From NCBI RefSeq assembly GCF_016785185.1, contig NZ_JAEKDY010000016.1: a stretch of 46,352 nucleotides of DNA. One strand, written 5' to 3'. The notes under the pieces are model-generated. The model searched no databases. It worked only from the letters and a program-made list of their open reading frames with translations, and was not told the origin of the DNA. This document shows, piece by piece, positions 16,999 to 25,297 of the stretch (position 1 is its first letter; every line of letters begins with the position of its first letter). A program made the position numbers and the translations under genes. The DNA comes from Heyndrickxia sporothermodurans (GTDB taxonomy: Bacteria > Bacillota > Bacilli > Bacillales > Bacillaceae_C).

Positions 16999-17782
16999 AT
17001 GACTAAAAAGCGAAATTTCCTTTTATTTTCGATAGTTACTATTTTAATAGTGTCAATTTTGGCGTTAAGCTGGATACAATATAACCAATGGAAACATTCA
17101 TTTTCAAAACGAATACACTTTTCCCTTCCCCATGCTTCGAGAACATCAGGTATGGCTCCGAAGGATTTTCAATATAGTGCCGTTATCGGTGGAATTGGTG
17201 ATATTCTTATACATGATTGGGTATATAAAGATGCCAAAACAGAAAAAGGGTATAATTTCAAGCCAATGTTTCAACCAGTAAAATCGATTCTTCAGAAACC
17301 TGACTTCTTAATTGCAAATCAAGAATCTATTCCTGGAGGAGAAACGCTTGTATTATCTACTTACCCTTCTTTTAAAATCGCCGATGCCATTATAGATGCG
17401 GGAGTGGATTTTGTATCAACGGCTAATAACCATGCATTAGATAAGGGCGAAGCAGGAATAAAGAATTCAATTTCATATTATGATAAAAAGAACTTACCAT
17501 ATGTAGGGACATTTAAAAATGAACAAGATCAAAATACCCTTCGGATACAAAATGTTAACGGAATAAAAATTGCGATACTTGCTTATACATAAAGTCTCTA
17601 AAAAGGTAACAAATAAAGAAAACAAGGTTAAAATAAGTGATATTCATTTTACACCGACCTTTGTAGACAATAAAAACCATCATCATTATCGCGTGTATCC
17701 ATTAAAGGAAGCCTATAAAAAAGGTCTAATCGATCATTCCTACAATGAAATTATGGAACATATGACAGAAAGCATGAAATAG
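16999..17782 (+). pseudogene. capA-like capsule/poly-glutamate synthesis gene with internal deletion
   Basis: The first frame (16999-17592, 197 aa) has a membrane anchor (about 8-26) and then a CapA-type metallophosphatase-like domain: VIGGIGDILIHDWV, LIANQES and FVSTANNHALDKGEAGI (the conserved NNH). It stops right after IKIAILAYT, in the middle of the domain. A second frame (to 17782) picks up with KVKISDIHFTPTFVDNK and HHYRVYPL, which is the C-terminal end of the same family. The family is normally about 380 aa, so roughly 130-150 central residues and the frame are lost. The gene is therefore broken rather than a programmed frameshift. No separate start or ribosome site is seen for the second part. 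Confidence 0.8.
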
Positions 17783-17867
17783 TTGTAAGCATTTTGTTAG
17801 AATGATTCTTTTCAAAAAGCTTATAATGATAAATATTGATACTCTTTATGTGAGAGGGGACAACTTC

Positions 17868-18161
17868 ATGGAAATACGTATAACAGATGAAGCAGTAAAA
17901 TGGTTTCAGGATGAGATGTTTTTAAAAAATGGAGATAGTGTTCGTTTTTTTGCAAAATATGGCGGCTCATCCCCCGTACAACAAGGATTTTCTTTAGGGA
18001 TTTCAAAAGAGTCACCAAGTGATCCAGTCGTCACTACTGAACATAAAGGGATTCTTTTTTATATTGAAGAAAAGGATCTTTGGTATTTTGATCAGCATAA
18101 TTTGCTTGTGGACTATGACAAAGAATTAGATGAACCTATTTATGAATACAAAAAAGGCTGA
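17868..18161 (+). CDS. yneR: HesB/YneR-family protein
   Basis: A 97-aa protein starting MEIRITDEAVKWFQDEM, with KYGGSSPVQQGFSLGIS in the middle and LLVDYDKELDEPIYEYK near the end. This matches the YneR group of the HesB-like (iron-sulfur biosynthesis A-type) fold. It lacks the three Cys of true A-type scaffold proteins, so an Fe-S role is not supported. A longer frame starts at 17802. The ATG at 17868 follows GAGAGGGGACAACTTC and gives the normal family length. It keeps the B. subtilis order next to yneQ. Confidence 0.85.
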   Translation: MEIRITDEAVKWFQDEMFLKNGDSVRFFAKYGGSSPVQQGFSLGISKESPSDPVVTTEHKGILFYIEEKDLWYFDQHNLLVDYDKELDEPIYEYKKG

Positions 18162-18163
18162 AT

Positions 18164-18205
18164 CACAAAAAACATGCCATCCCAATCAATGGCATGTTTT
18201 TTGTG
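18164..18205. terminator. Bidirectional terminator between yneR and yneQ
   Basis: A perfect 17-bp stem (18164-18180 with 18189-18205) with an 8-nt loop and A/T tracts at both sides serves two convergent genes. It overlaps the last codons of yneQ. Confidence 0.85.
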
Positions 18206-18506
18206 TAAGATTAAATTTTAAAATATCATCTGTCAATCCTTCAATATTTAATATTTCATATTGTTTATCGCCTAATAAATCAAAATGGGAATAGCCATCT
18301 TTCCGATGATGGATCCATTCCTCCTTTAATCCAAATTTAGCTCCCCAGTTTGCAAGTTTTTGTAAGTCTTTACATCCCACTTTCGTTACTGAGGTACTTT
18401 TCGGAAAACGCGGATCAAGCCAAAAATGAGTAATAAACGCGATTTTTCCTTCGTCTATTTCTCGTTTCCATTTTGAAAGTTCCTCTTTTGTGATTCCAAA
18501 AGCCAA
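18186..18506 (-). CDS. yneQ: Conserved hypothetical protein YneQ
   Basis: A 106-aa soluble protein with the conserved stretches MAFGITKEELSKWK, IAFITHFWLDPRFP, SVTKVGCKDL and KDGYSHFDLLG, as in B. subtilis YneQ. No function is established. The start is TTG at 18506, supported by GGAGGG at 8 nt. Its neighbours yneR and yneP are in the standard order. Compared with B. subtilis the C-terminus has a few extra residues (NLTQKTCH), partly encoded by the terminator stem. Confidence 0.85.
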   Translation of the reverse strand: MAFGITKEELSKWKREIDEGKIAFITHFWLDPRFPKSTSVTKVGCKDLQKLANWGAKFGLKEEWIHHRKDGYSHFDLLGDKQYEILNIEGLTDDILKFNLTQKTCH

Positions 18507-18526
18507 TAATTTTTCCCTCCCTATTA

Positions 18527-18943
18527 TTATTTTTTTGCATTTTCATATGCACGATGCCAGTCTGGGAAAAACTTTCGAATGGACACTGGGCGAAACGACT
18601 CTTTTTTTACACATGCATGTTTTGATTTTGCTACGACAGATACTTCGCCTTTCTCCGTTAGCACTTCATAACCGTATGTAACACGTATGCCATCATATTC
18701 TTCAATCCACGTCTTTACAATAGCCGTTTCCCCGTAGCGAACAGGCATTTTATATGAAATCTCAATATCAATAACTGGGGATAAAATCCCTTCGTTTTCC
18801 ATATCAGCATATTTAAATCCTAAATCTTCGATTAACTTTGTCCGCCCAAGCTCAAGCCAAACTAAATAATTGGCATGATATACAACTCCCATTTGATCTG
18901 TTTCCGCATATCTGACTTGAATTTCTGTTTCCGAAATAATCAT
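18527..18943 (-). CDS. yneP: Acyl-CoA thioesterase (hot-dog, YbgC/4HBT type)
   Basis: A 138-aa single hot-dog domain. The motif VRYAETDQMGVVYHANYLVWLE (about 11-31, in part) carries the catalytic Asp (D of ETDQMG) of the 4-hydroxybenzoyl-CoA/YbgC thioesterase family, predicted to hydrolyse acyl-CoA in the cytoplasm. The frame could start at GTG 18958, but the AAAAGG ribosome site overlaps that region and lies 6 nt before the ATG at 18943, which gives the usual length. It matches B. subtilis yneP by order and size. Confidence 0.88.
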   Translation of the reverse strand: MIISETEIQVRYAETDQMGVVYHANYLVWLELGRTKLIEDLGFKYADMENEGILSPVIDIEISYKMPVRYGETAIVKTWIEEYDGIRVTYGYEVLTEKGEVSVVAKSKHACVKKESFRPVSIRKFFPDWHRAYENAKK

Positions 18944-19010
18944 TGTAATCCTTTTCACCTTTCCAATAAAATTCTATTTTTATCTTATCACTATTATAAT
19001 TTTTGAACAA

Positions 19011-19045
19011 AAAATAAAGCCAGCATGTTGCTGGCTCTATTTTTC
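19011..19045 (-). terminator. Terminator after tlp
   Basis: AGCCAGCA (19018-19025) pairs with TGCTGGCT (19029-19036). The minus strand runs into TTTATTTTTTG. Confidence 0.8.
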
Positions 19046-19279
19046 TTACTGGTAGTTATTATTTTGTGCTTGTGCTTCGTCTTTCACTTCACTGCGCATC
19101 GCCTCAATACTTTCACGACGGCGTTCATTCTTTGCTTCAATATTAGCTCGTTCTTCATTACTTGAAAGACTTGCTGTTTCTTCGGCTTTTTCGATATTTT
19201 CAAGTGTGTTATCAATCATATTTTGCAATTTCTCTACATTATCACTACGATCATCCGGTTTTGGTTTATTCCATGCCAT
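19046..19279 (-). CDS. tlp: Small acid-soluble spore protein Tlp
   Basis: A 77-aa very hydrophilic protein. KPKPDDRSDNVEKLQNMIDNT and EAKNERRRESIEAMRSEVKDEA (quoted in parts) are the Tlp hallmark sequences. In Bacillus, Tlp is made in the forespore and packed into spores. The ribosome site AGGAGGTAAGAAGAA precedes the ATG. It sits next to sspN as in B. subtilis, probably as one sigma-G-dependent unit, although no clear promoter was assigned. Confidence 0.93.
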   Translation of the reverse strand: MAWNKPKPDDRSDNVEKLQNMIDNTLENIEKAEETASLSSNEERANIEAKNERRRESIEAMRSEVKDEAQAQNNNYQ

Positions 19280-19400
19280 TTCTTCTTACCTCCTGAAATG
19301 AGTATAATGAACCACTTTTACAGCGGCACAATGTTAGTATGAGTTTTTTTAGAAAAAAAAGTATGGTGTTTATTTCTAAAAATAATTCGACTCTAAAGGG

Positions 19401-19544
19401 TTACTCTCCCTTAGTTTGCATTACCTGTGCATGCTGTCCAGACTTATCTTGCATTTGTTTACCTTTGTTGCCACCGAAGGATCGTGGCTGGGTTCCAATA
19501 TGGTTTGGCACATAATATTTGCTTTTCTTATTTGGATTACTCAT
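19401..19544 (-). CDS. sspN: Small acid-soluble spore protein N
   Basis: A 47-aa spore protein. The sequence MSNPNKKSKYYVPNHIGTQ, then RSFGGNKGKQMQDKSGQ, matches SspN (PNHIGTQ and GGNKGKQMQD are conserved). Two adjacent ATGs exist. The second, at 19544, lies 5 nt after AAAGGGGGAG and is used. Upstream of tlp in the same direction, as in B. subtilis. Confidence 0.92.
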   Translation of the reverse strand: MSNPNKKSKYYVPNHIGTQPRSFGGNKGKQMQDKSGQHAQVMQTKGE

Positions 19545-19608
19545 CATAACTCCCCCTTTAGTTATAAGATTTGCAAATAAAGGCGGATTATGAATGCAAA
19601 AAATCGGT

Positions 19609-19743
19609 TTATTTTGCTAATTTCATCGAATGCTTTTGCTCTAATTTTGTTTCGATTCTTTCTATTGCTTCTTGATCTTTTAGTAGTGCTTGTTTATTTT
19701 CTAATACTAAATCTGAAAAAGATTTTTTATTTGTTTTTCTCAT
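19609..19743 (-). CDS. FbpB-like small protein
   Basis: A 44-aa frame: MRKTNKKSFSDLVLENKQAL then LKDQEAIERIETKLEQKH. This is the pattern of the Fur-regulated basic protein (FbpB) family (SELVxENKxxLLxDxxxxxRIExxxExKH). In B. subtilis, FbpB works with the iron-sparing small RNA FsrA. The ribosome site AAGGAG is 11 nt upstream. A palindromic TATGATCATA lies about 45 nt upstream, but it is not a convincing Fur box. The longer frame on the opposite strand here (19590-19874) is an AT-rich artefact. Confidence 0.7.
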   Translation of the reverse strand: MRKTNKKSFSDLVLENKQALLKDQEAIERIETKLEQKHSMKLAK

Positions 19744-19860
19744 TGAATATTCTACTCCTTATTATTGTAAATTTCTTTTTTTATAGTATGATCATAAAAT
19801 TAAAAATTTATAATTGTTTTAGGCATTTATACAAAATAATTATCCATTTTTGCAAATTCT

Positions 19861-19895
19861 CAACAAAAAAATAAACACCATTATAGGTGTTTATT
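19861..19895 (-). terminator. Terminator after the yneN-like gene
   Basis: AATAAACACC (19870-19879) pairs with GGTGTTTATT (19886-19895) over a 6-nt loop, with T-rich minus-strand DNA after it. It overlaps the stop codon. Confidence 0.8.
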
Positions 19896-20505
19896 GGGGA
19901 TTAAGCATTTTTTTCAATTGATCTTCATTTAATTCTCCAATTTGTTTGTTTATAATAATGCCTTTCTCATTCAGTAAAAACGTTGTGGGAATAGCGATAA
20001 CTTGGTAATTTTCATTAACTTTTCCTCTTTCATCAATAAGGATAGGAAAAGTTAATCCAAGTCTATTGACATACTTTTTCACATTTGCCCTAGGATCAAT
20101 ATTAATAGCAATGATATTTAAATCGCTTTTATGTTTAATAGAAAATTTTTCCAACAATGGCATTTCTGTTTTACAAGGCGTGCACCATGTAGCAAAAAAA
20201 TTGATAAGTGTTTTTTTGCCCTTTAGATCCGATAATTTCATCGTTTGTCCATCTAATGTATTTAATTGAAACATGGGAGCCTTTAATCCTATATTTAAAC
20301 CTTCTTCAGGGTCCTGATCTGGTTCCTCAATTTGTGATGACATAATATCATTGTAGAGTTTGTCTAAAGCTTGATCGCTAGCAGCTGTCGGCAGTTTTTT
20401 TCCCTTTTGTACATTCTGATCTTCTTTATCTTTTTCAACTGCTTGTACAACCATAACACCGACTAAAATAAGAATAATGGCGAGTGGAATGATCTTTTTT
20501 AACAT
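19891..20505 (-). CDS. yneN: Membrane-anchored thiol-disulfide oxidoreductase (ResA/TlpA type)
   Basis: A 204-aa protein with an uncleaved N-terminal anchor (about 4-22), a variable acidic linker and an extracytoplasmic thioredoxin fold. The segment LINFFATWCTPCKTEMPLLEKF carries the active CxxC (WCTPC), and AIPTTFLLNEKG carries the conserved cis-Pro. It is predicted to reduce or exchange disulfides outside the membrane. The position after citB matches B. subtilis yneN; the substrate is unknown. The AGGAGG site is 5 nt before the ATG. Confidence 0.88.
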   Translation of the reverse strand: MLKKIIPLAIILILVGVMVVQAVEKDKEDQNVQKGKKLPTAASDQALDKLYNDIMSSQIEEPDQDPEEGLNIGLKAPMFQLNTLDGQTMKLSDLKGKKTLINFFATWCTPCKTEMPLLEKFSIKHKSDLNIIAINIDPRANVKKYVNRLGLTFPILIDERGKVNENYQVIAIPTTFLLNEKGIIINKQIGELNEDQLKKMLNPQ

Positions 20506-20570
20506 GTCATCCTCCTATAATATGAAATCGTTTATTATATTATATGTAGGTGACTAAATATTAGTATGAA

Positions 20571-20605
20571 AAAACACACTCTGTAAGTAACAGAGTGTGT
20601 TTTTA
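20571..20605 (-). terminator. Terminator after citB
   Basis: AAAACACACTCTGT (20571-20584) pairs with ACAGAGTGTGTTTT (20590-20603) over a 5-nt loop, with a T-rich run on the minus strand. Confidence 0.85.
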
Positions 20606-20613
20606 GTAAACAA

Positions 20614-23325
20614 TTATGCTTGAAGTTTATCGCGAAGTACCATTTGAAGGATACCACCATGACGATAGTAATCAATTTCAACATCAGAGTCGAAACGTAC
20701 TAATACTTCAAATTGTTTTTTGTTTCCTGCTTCGTCTGTAGCAGTAACAGTTAAAATATCGCGTGGTTTTACAGTTTCATCGATTTGCACATCAATTGTT
20801 TCTTTTCCAGTTAAGCCAAGAGTATCGGCATTTTCACCATTTTTGAATTGAAGTGGAAGAACACCCATCAATACAAGGTTAGAGCGGTGAATACGTTCGA
20901 AGCTTTCTGCGATAACTGTTTTAATACCAAGAAGATTTGTTCCTTTAGCTGCCCAGTCACGAGATGAACCCATACCGTAATCTTTACCTGCTAGAACAAC
21001 AAGACCAGTTCCATCTTCTTTGTATTTCATACATGCGTCATACATGGAAGTAACTTCATTTGTTGGCCAGTAAGTAGAGTAGCCACCTTCTGTTCCAGGA
21101 GCAATTTGGTTACGAATACGGATATTTGCAAATGTACCGCGCATCATTACTTCATGGTTACCACGACGGGAACCGTAAGAGTTAAATTCACGAGGTTCAA
21201 CACCTTTTTCACGCAAGTATTTACCTGCAGGTGTATCTTTACCGATTGCACCAGCTGGTGAAATATGGTCAGTTGTAACTGAATCACCAAATTTACCTAC
21301 TACACGCATTCCAGTTAAAGGTTTTACTTCTTCTGGGTTTGGTGAAAGGTTTTCAAAGAATGGTGGGTTCGCAATATACGTTGACTCTTCATCCCAAGTG
21401 TACAATGGTTCATTGCTTGTTTTAATTTCGTTCCAGCGTTCATTATCAGCGAATACATTTTCATATTCTTTACGGAATAATTCAGGTGTAACGCTTTGTT
21501 TAACCGCTTCATTAACTTCTTCAGTTGTTGGCCAGATGTCTTTCATGAATACATCATTGCCATCTTTATCTTTTCCGATTGGATCGTTTACAAGGTCAAT
21601 ATTTACTGTTCCAGCTAACGCATATGCCACTACAAGTGGTGGTGATGCTAAATAGTTAGCTTTTACAAGTGGGTGAATACGGCCTTCAAAGTTACGGTTA
21701 CCGGAAAGAACTGAAGTAACGAGTAGATCATTTTCAGCAATTGTTTTTTCAATTTCATCTTTAAGTGGTCCAGAGTTACCAATACAAGTTGTACAACCAT
21801 ATCCAACAAGGTTAAAACCAAGTTGATCGAGGTAACCTAATAAACCGGAATCTCTTAAATAACCAGTAACAACTTTAGAACCAGGTGCTAGAGAAGTTTT
21901 TACATATTTAGGAACTTCTAAGCCTTTTTCTACCGCTTTTTTCGCAACTAAGCCCGCTCCTAACATAACGTAAGGGTTAGAAGTATTTGTACAGCTTGTA
22001 ATTGCAGCAATAGCAACGGCACCAGTTTTCATTGTTGATTGATCACCATTAGTAAATGTAACTACTGCTTCTTTATCGATTTCCGATTCTTTTAATCCAA
22101 ATCCTTGATTTCCAACAGGTGCAGTTAATGCATCTTGAAATGCTTTTTGCATTTTAGATAATGGAATTAAGTCTTGTGGACGTTTTGGACCTGAAAGATT
22201 TGCTTCGATTTCAGATAGGTTGATTTCAACAACATCTGTATAGACTGGTTCTTCGTTTTCTGGAGTAAAGAACATATTGTTTTCTTGTAAATATTTCTCA
22301 ACAAGTTTGATGTGTTCTTCTGGACGTCCAGTTAAACGTAAGTATGCCAAGCTTTCAGCATCCACTGGGAAGAAACCACAAGTAGCACCGTATTCAGGAG
22401 CCATGTTAGCAATTGTTGCACGGTCAGCAAGCGGTAATACTGCTACACCAGGACCGAAGAACTCAACAAATTTACCTACTACACCTTTTTGGCGAAGTAC
22501 TTGTGTTACTTTTAAAGCTAGGTCAGTAGCAGTTGCTCCGTTTGGAAGTTCACCAGTTAGTTTTACACCGATTACTTCCGGAATTGGGAAGTATGAAGGT
22601 TGTCCAAGCATTCCTGCTTCCGCTTCAATACCACCAACACCCCAACCGAGTACACCGATACCATTAATCATTGTTGTATGAGAGTCAGTACCTACTAAAG
22701 TATCAGGGAATGCTTCAAAATCGCCTTCAGTTGTTTCAATTGCATGAACAACACTAGCTAAATACTCTAAGTTAACTTGGTGAACGATACCAGTTGCTGG
22801 TGGAACCGCACGATAATTATCGAACGCTTTAGTAGCCCAGCTTAGGAATTGATAACGCTCAGCGTTACGTTCAAATTCGAAATCCATATTTGCTTTTAAC
22901 GCATCAGGAGTACCATATTTATCAACCTGTACTGAGTGGTCAATAACAAGGTCTACTGGAATTTCCGGATTAATTTTATCAGGATTTCCACCTAAATCAG
23001 CCATTGCTTTACGTAAAGACGCAAGATCAACTACTGCTGGAACACCAGTGAAATCTTGAAGAATAACACGAGAAGGTTTGAATGGTACTTCTGCATCTTT
23101 AACTTCTTCAGATCCCCATTTTGCTAAATTTTCAACATGTTCTTTTGTAATTACACGGCCATCCAGTTGGCGAATTACAGATTCTAATAATACTTTTACG
23201 GAATATGGTAAGCGTGAAACTTTCGCAATACCAGCTTCTTCAAGAGCCGCAAGACGATAATAATGATAACGTTTGCCTTCTAAGTCAAAAGAAGTACGTG
23301 CGTTAAAAACGTCATTTTTAGCCAC
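20614..23325 (-). CDS. citB: Aconitate hydratase A
   Basis: A 903-aa TCA-cycle enzyme that interconverts citrate and isocitrate with a [4Fe-4S] cluster; in B. subtilis the apo-form also binds RNA. The cluster ligands are Cys445 (SCTNTSNP) and Cys511/Cys514 (GYGCTTCIGNSGP). Other marks are VGTDSHTTMINGIGVLGWGVGG, SVTTDHISPAG and AGKDYGMGSSRDWAAKG with the catalytic Ser region. The frame runs on to 23346. The GTG at 23325 lies 5 nt after AAGGGGGAAT and gives the family start (VAKNDVFNARTSF). A CcpC-like operator region lies upstream. Confidence 0.97.
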   Translation of the reverse strand: MAKNDVFNARTSFDLEGKRYHYYRLAALEEAGIAKVSRLPYSVKVLLESVIRQLDGRVITKEHVENLAKWGSEEVKDAEVPFKPSRVILQDFTGVPAVVDLASLRKAMADLGGNPDKINPEIPVDLVIDHSVQVDKYGTPDALKANMDFEFERNAERYQFLSWATKAFDNYRAVPPATGIVHQVNLEYLASVVHAIETTEGDFEAFPDTLVGTDSHTTMINGIGVLGWGVGGIEAEAGMLGQPSYFPIPEVIGVKLTGELPNGATATDLALKVTQVLRQKGVVGKFVEFFGPGVAVLPLADRATIANMAPEYGATCGFFPVDAESLAYLRLTGRPEEHIKLVEKYLQENNMFFTPENEEPVYTDVVEINLSEIEANLSGPKRPQDLIPLSKMQKAFQDALTAPVGNQGFGLKESEIDKEAVVTFTNGDQSTMKTGAVAIAAITSCTNTSNPYVMLGAGLVAKKAVEKGLEVPKYVKTSLAPGSKVVTGYLRDSGLLGYLDQLGFNLVGYGCTTCIGNSGPLKDEIEKTIAENDLLVTSVLSGNRNFEGRIHPLVKANYLASPPLVVAYALAGTVNIDLVNDPIGKDKDGNDVFMKDIWPTTEEVNEAVKQSVTPELFRKEYENVFADNERWNEIKTSNEPLYTWDEESTYIANPPFFENLSPNPEEVKPLTGMRVVGKFGDSVTTDHISPAGAIGKDTPAGKYLREKGVEPREFNSYGSRRGNHEVMMRGTFANIRIRNQIAPGTEGGYSTYWPTNEVTSMYDACMKYKEDGTGLVVLAGKDYGMGSSRDWAAKGTNLLGIKTVIAESFERIHRSNLVLMGVLPLQFKNGENADTLGLTGKETIDVQIDETVKPRDILTVTATDEAGNKKQFEVLVRFDSDVEIDYYRHGGILQMVLRDKLQA

Positions 23326-23416
23326 CCGAGATTCCCCCTTTTCCAAAAATTGTCATAATCAATTAGCATTTTGACGAAAAGCTCGAATGTTGTTCCCTCA
23401 CTTTTCACACATTAAC

Positions 23417-23483
23417 ATCTTAATACAAGAAATTACATAAGTAAATAAAAAGAATGTTATCGTCTTTCATAAGTAAATCTTAT
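23417..23483 (-). promoter_or_regulatory. citB promoter with CcpC-like operator pair
   Basis: On the minus strand a possible promoter is TTTACT (23445-23440), a 17-nt spacer and TAAGAT (23422-23417). ATAAGATTTACTTAT (23483-23469) is a 15-nt dyad of the form ATAA-N7-TTAT, known as the CcpC box. A half-copy sharing ATTTACTTAT lies 32 bp downstream (around 23446-23437) and overlaps the -35. With a start site near 23410 the dyad is centred near -66, as described for B. subtilis citB. This supports citrate-responsive repression by CcpC; it is inferred from sequence only. Confidence 0.65.
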
Positions 23484-23602
23484 TGGACCTATTTGAATAC
23501 TTTTATAGTTTTTCACTAAGTCCACATTAATATGATTCATTTGAAATTTTGGCAGATTATTTTGCTATTTGTTTGTATGAGTGCAATTTTTAATTTATAT
23601 CA

Positions 23603-24412
23603 TCAGTTACGATGAAAGGATCCCATAACCTCAGTTGTTTCAGTAATATTTACAAATGCATCCGGATCAGTATCTTTTATCAATGACTTAACATCCGTTA
23701 ATTGGTATCGAGTGATGACTGTCATTAATATTTTTCGATTCTCTCCTGAATATGCTCCTTCCCCATCAATTAATGTGATTCCGCGATATACACTTGAAAG
23801 GAGCTTTTCTTTCATTTCTTTCCCTTTATTCGTAACAATCATTAAAGTTAATTTGATATGCTTTGTATGAATTGTATCTACTACTTTTCCAGTTGCATAA
23901 ATAGCAACCATTGTATTTAAAGCAGCATCCCAGCTAAAAATAAATCCGGAGACTAACACGACAACGGCATTCATTGCTGACAATATTGCGCCTAATGGAA
24001 AATCCTTTTTTTGGTTTAATAACATAGCTAAAATGTCAAAACCACCAGAAGAACCTGAAACACGAAAAATCAGACCGATACCAACTCCTGTTAAAACCCC
24101 GCCAAATAAAGAAGATAAAATAGGTTCCGTAGATACCTGTCTAATTGGAACAACATATAATCCTATTGAAATAACAACTACGGAGAGAATGGTATAGAAA
24201 ATAAAACGTTTGCCAAGTTTAAAAACTCCTAGAATAAGTAACGGAAGATTAAGTACAAAATTTAATATTCCAGTATTGATTGGAGTTATTAATCCTAACA
24301 TAATAGCAATCCCACTTAGTCCACTGCTTAGTATTTCATGCGGAATGAGAAAAAAATTATAGGCCACACTCACGATTAATGACCCGATGATAATAGTAAG
24401 TATTCTATTCAT
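23603..24412 (-). CDS. YitT-family membrane protein (DUF161/DUF2179)
   Basis: A 269-aa protein with about five to six hydrophobic segments in the first 175 residues (for example IIIGSLIVSVAYNFFLIP, GIAIMLGLITPINTG, GGVLTGVGIGLIFRVSGSSGG) and a soluble C-terminal domain: YRGITLIDGEGAYSGENRKILMTV (in part), typical of the YitT/YqfU/YvjA family. The function is not known; transport or sensing has been suggested. AAAGGGG precedes the ATG at 7 nt. It lies between citB and sspO, an addition relative to B. subtilis. Confidence 0.85.
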   Translation of the reverse strand: MNRILTIIIGSLIVSVAYNFFLIPHEILSSGLSGIAIMLGLITPINTGILNFVLNLPLLILGVFKLGKRFIFYTILSVVVISIGLYVVPIRQVSTEPILSSLFGGVLTGVGIGLIFRVSGSSGGFDILAMLLNQKKDFPLGAILSAMNAVVVLVSGFIFSWDAALNTMVAIYATGKVVDTIHTKHIKLTLMIVTNKGKEMKEKLLSSVYRGITLIDGEGAYSGENRKILMTVITRYQLTDVKSLIKDTDPDAFVNITETTEVMGSFHRN

Positions 24413-24572
24413 AACCCAACCCCTTTTTAAACAAAGTTTCTATTACGTTGATTATAGTTGAGAAATAAAGAAATAAAGATAAAATAGTTTTTTCAGAAAT
24501 TCCGGTCAATTGTTTCAACAAGAGTATTTTCATTAATGAATGCAAAGAATAATAGTGGAGGTGAAGTAGCCA

Positions 24573-24722
24573 ATGGTAAAAAGAAAAGCAAATCACATTA
24601 TTCCAGGTATGAATGCAGCAAAAGCTCAAGGAAAAGGAACGGGATACAATGAGGAAATGTCAAATGAACCGTTAACTGAAGAGCAAAAACAAAACAATAA
24701 GAAACGTAAGAAAAACCAATAA
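24573..24722 (+). CDS. sspO: Small acid-soluble spore protein O
   Basis: A 49-aa spore protein, MVKRKANHIIPGMNAAKAQG, then KGTGYNEEM and a basic C-terminus QNNKKRKKNQ. This matches SspO (MVKRKANHVINGMNxAKxQGKGAGY). The ribosome site GGAGGTGA is 8 nt before the ATG. It is close to citB but on the opposite strand, as in B. subtilis, and a terminator follows directly. Confidence 0.93.
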   Translation: MVKRKANHIIPGMNAAKAQGKGTGYNEEMSNEPLTEEQKQNNKKRKKNQ

Positions 24723-24748
24723 AAAAACTCGCTTTCGGCGAGTTTTTT
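24721..24748. terminator. Bidirectional terminator between sspO and the 24747 gene
   Basis: ACTCGC/GCGAGT stem (24727-24732 with 24738-24743) with A7 before and T6 after, between convergent genes. Confidence 0.85.
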
Positions 24749-25004
24749 ATTCTAAATTTACCTCATTTACTATTTGCTCGATATCGGAAAGATATTTTTC
24801 TAATTGTTGACGTTGCGTTTCGCTAGCAACTTCCATTGCATTTTCAATTTGTTGATAGGTTTCGTTCACCTCTTGTTTTAAGTGCTTTAATTGTTGACCA
24901 TAAGAGGCATCATCTTGGACCAAATTATTATATACATCGTCTAATTGCTTCATTCCTTGTTGTGCTGCTTGGAAAGCTTGCTGTTTATTTTTATGATATG
25001 GCAT
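24747..25004 (-). CDS. Small coiled-coil protein of unknown function (85 aa)
   Basis: An 85-aa hydrophilic protein rich in Gln, Glu and Lys: MPYHKNKQQAFQAAQQGMKQ, then ...LKHLKQEVNETYQQIENAME and TQRQQLEKYLSDIEQIVNEV. It is predicted to be two long helices. The layout resembles small Bacillus helical proteins such as YtzC, but I cannot assign it. A frame extension to 25022 exists. The ATG at 25004 follows AAAGGAG at 7 nt. It lies between sspO and sspP and so could be sporulation-linked, an inference from context only. Confidence 0.65.
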   Translation of the reverse strand: MPYHKNKQQAFQAAQQGMKQLDDVYNNLVQDDASYGQQLKHLKQEVNETYQQIENAMEVASETQRQQLEKYLSDIEQIVNEVNLE

Positions 25005-25118
25005 GATTTTTCTCCTTTTCAAAGATTATTGATACTTATATTGCTCTTACTTTTTATAATTTATACCGTATAAAGAGTAACGAATAGCACATTCTATGAA
25101 AAGGGAGGGATTTATTTT

Positions 25119-25250
25119 ATGGCTAATAAAAACGATGCAAAAGCATTAAGAAAAAATTCTTCCGGACAACCGGAACCATTAAGTGGATCAAAGAAAGTAA
25201 AAAACCGCAATCACACAAGACAAAAACATAATCAGGGACATGATATGTAA
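25119..25250 (+). CDS. sspP: Small acid-soluble spore protein P
   Basis: A 43-aa protein. The C-terminal half GQPEPLSGSKKVKNRNHTRQ then KHNQGHDM is the near-invariant SspP signature (formerly CotL). The ribosome site AAGGGAGGGA precedes the ATG. It is in the same direction as sspO, with an unrelated opposite-strand gene between them, and is followed by a hairpin. Confidence 0.93.
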   Translation: MANKNDAKALRKNSSGQPEPLSGSKKVKNRNHTRQKHNQGHDM

Positions 25251-25254
25251 CCAA

Positions 25255-25285
25255 AGGCACTAGGTTTCCTAGTGCCTATGATTTG
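25255..25285 (+). terminator. Hairpin after sspP
   Basis: AGGCACTAGG (25255-25264) pairs perfectly with CCTAGTGCCT (25268-25277) over a TTT loop. The following U-tract is weak (ATGATTTG) but the position fits a terminator. Confidence 0.65.
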
Positions 25286-25297
25286 TTCACTCAAAAA

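Noticed and set aside
16999..17782. Programmed frameshift in the capA-like gene
   Set aside because: The central part of the domain is absent, so shifting frames cannot give a complete protein.
19590..19874. 94-codon plus-strand frame
   Set aside because: It is hydrophobic and AT-rich and runs antisense to the better supported fbpB-like gene.
21324..21512. Frames inside citB on either strand, and similar frames inside parC, parE and hutUIG
   Set aside because: They are shadows of strongly conserved genes and have no ribosome sites.
24405..24629. 74-codon minus-strand frame over the sspO start
   Set aside because: It is antisense to sspO and its leader; composition is not protein-like.
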